Source of the DNA: Bradyrhizobium sp. CCBAU 53421
Lineage (GTDB): Bacteria; Pseudomonadota; Alphaproteobacteria; Rhizobiales; Xanthobacteraceae
Direction of reading: 5' to 3'
NCBI RefSeq assembly: GCF_015291625.1
Contig: NZ_CP030047.1
Coordinates: forward strand, 8,612,501 to 8,676,500
Length of the DNA stretch: 64,000 bases
Below the pieces are notes generated by a model, which had not been told where the DNA came from, searched no databases, and saw nothing but the letters and a program-made list of their open reading frames with translations. Of the stretch, positions 63,671 through 64,000 are shown piece after piece (within the stretch, counting starts at the first letter, position 1; each line of letters opens with the position of its first letter). Both the position numbers and the translations under genes were made by a program.

Positions 63671-64000
63671 CTAAAGAAGCCGGCTCTTCACATCATCGGC
63701 GCCGTCGCGCAGCAGCGGCAGGAAGCGATCGATCAATTCCCTGGCTGGCACCCGATCGACGTGCGCGCCCATGTTGATGGCGGCGACGATGGTGCCGTCG
63801 TAGCGGCGCACCGGCACCGAGATCGAGCGGAAATGCGGCTCGGCCTCGCGGTCGACCAGCGAGTAGCCCTGCGCGCGATCGGCGATGATGGTGGCGAGCA
63901 GTTTCTTCGGATCGGTGACCGTCTGCGGCGTCACCGGATCGCGGCGCATCGCCTTCAGCCGTGCCGCCAGTTCTTCATCATCGAGCCGGCCGAGCATGGC
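63671..64000 (-). CDS. IclR-family regulator (C-terminal part, 5' end outside window)
   Basis: The frame enters from the right edge and ends with TAG at 63671, giving 110 codons. GRLDDEELAARLKAMRRDPV, SLVDREAEPHFRSISVPVRR, and TIVAAINMGAHVDRVPARE are the effector-binding domain of IclR proteins, closest in style to PcaR/PobR/PcaU regulators of aromatic-acid catabolism. Its ATG at 63997 is internal, because Ala-Met-Leu-Gly-Arg-Leu is the usual context. It converges with boxR, leaving 5 bp. A role in protocatechuate or adipate-type genes is plausible but unproven. Confidence 0.9.
   Translation of the reverse strand, partial: AMLGRLDDEELAARLKAMRRDPVTPQTVTDPKKLLATIIADRAQGYSLVDREAEPHFRSISVPVRRYDGTIVAAINMGAHVDRVPARELIDRFLPLLRDGADDVKSRLL

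Overview
The window reads as a chromosomal segment of a GC-rich alphaproteobacterium of the Bradyrhizobium/Rhodopseudomonas (Nitrobacteraceae) type. Evidence: an ALAS-type hemA, gcrA with CcrM-type GANTC sites, an argD-argF-hslO / apaG neighbourhood, an F0 operon with separate b and b' subunits, a BoxR-type benzoate regulator, and several families of long hairpin-forming intergenic repeats. It holds about 55 protein genes and one tRNA. I see no insertion sequence, integrase, prophage or CRISPR, so it looks like core chromosome with repeat-rich spacers. Genus-level assignment is inference.

Layout. 1-4 kb (minus): a partial alpha/beta hydrolase, a small membrane protein, a UBP-type zinc-finger protein, a cNMP-binding/thioredoxin-reductase-like flavoprotein and a small charged protein. 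4.4-9.8 kb: tRNA-Thr(GGT), a 41-residue membrane micropeptide, an HTH protein, an outer-membrane beta-barrel, a chemoreceptor and an MBL-fold hydrolase. 9.8-11.3 kb: hemA, with a FixK/FNR-like box and a leader hairpin. 11.3-17.7 kb: a symporter-domain hybrid histidine kinase, a LuxR-type response regulator and an MHS-family transporter, likely one signalling/uptake unit. 17.7-19.4 kb: YjbQ-family, signal-peptide and DsbA-fold isomerase genes. 19.7-22.4 kb: F0 operon atpI-atpB-atpE-b'-b ending in a strong terminator. 22.4-28.8 kb: secreted protein, GNAT, M16 protease overlapping thrC, GST and a second GNAT. 29-36.6 kb: penicillin-acylase-family enzyme, glpK, and an operon of OpgC plus two SGNH proteins that looks like a glucan acyl-modification unit. 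36.9-43 kb: apaG, hslO, argF-argD, gcrA, phoB.

42-49 kb is a complete phosphate module on the minus strand, transcribed phoR, pstS, pstC, pstA, pstB, phoU, phoB, with a clear Pho box upstream of pstS. 49-56 kb: YbhN-like flippase-type membrane protein, SelW-like protein, haloalkane-dehalogenase-like hydrolase in an overlapping operon with a TetR regulator (perfect 18-bp palindrome at the promoter), small membrane protein plus OmpA/BON protein, polysaccharide deacetylase and SDR. 56.4-64 kb: aerobic benzoyl-CoA (box) pathway: boxB, boxC, an alpha/beta hydrolase, benzoate-CoA ligase and divergent boxR, then a truncated IclR-family regulator. boxA is not in the window.

Most notable for follow-up: the zinc-finger/flavoprotein pair, the OpgC-SGNH-SGNH operon with one degenerate SGNH copy, the putative operators (TetR, Box, FixK, Pho, GANTC) and the repeat families occupying nearly every larger gap.
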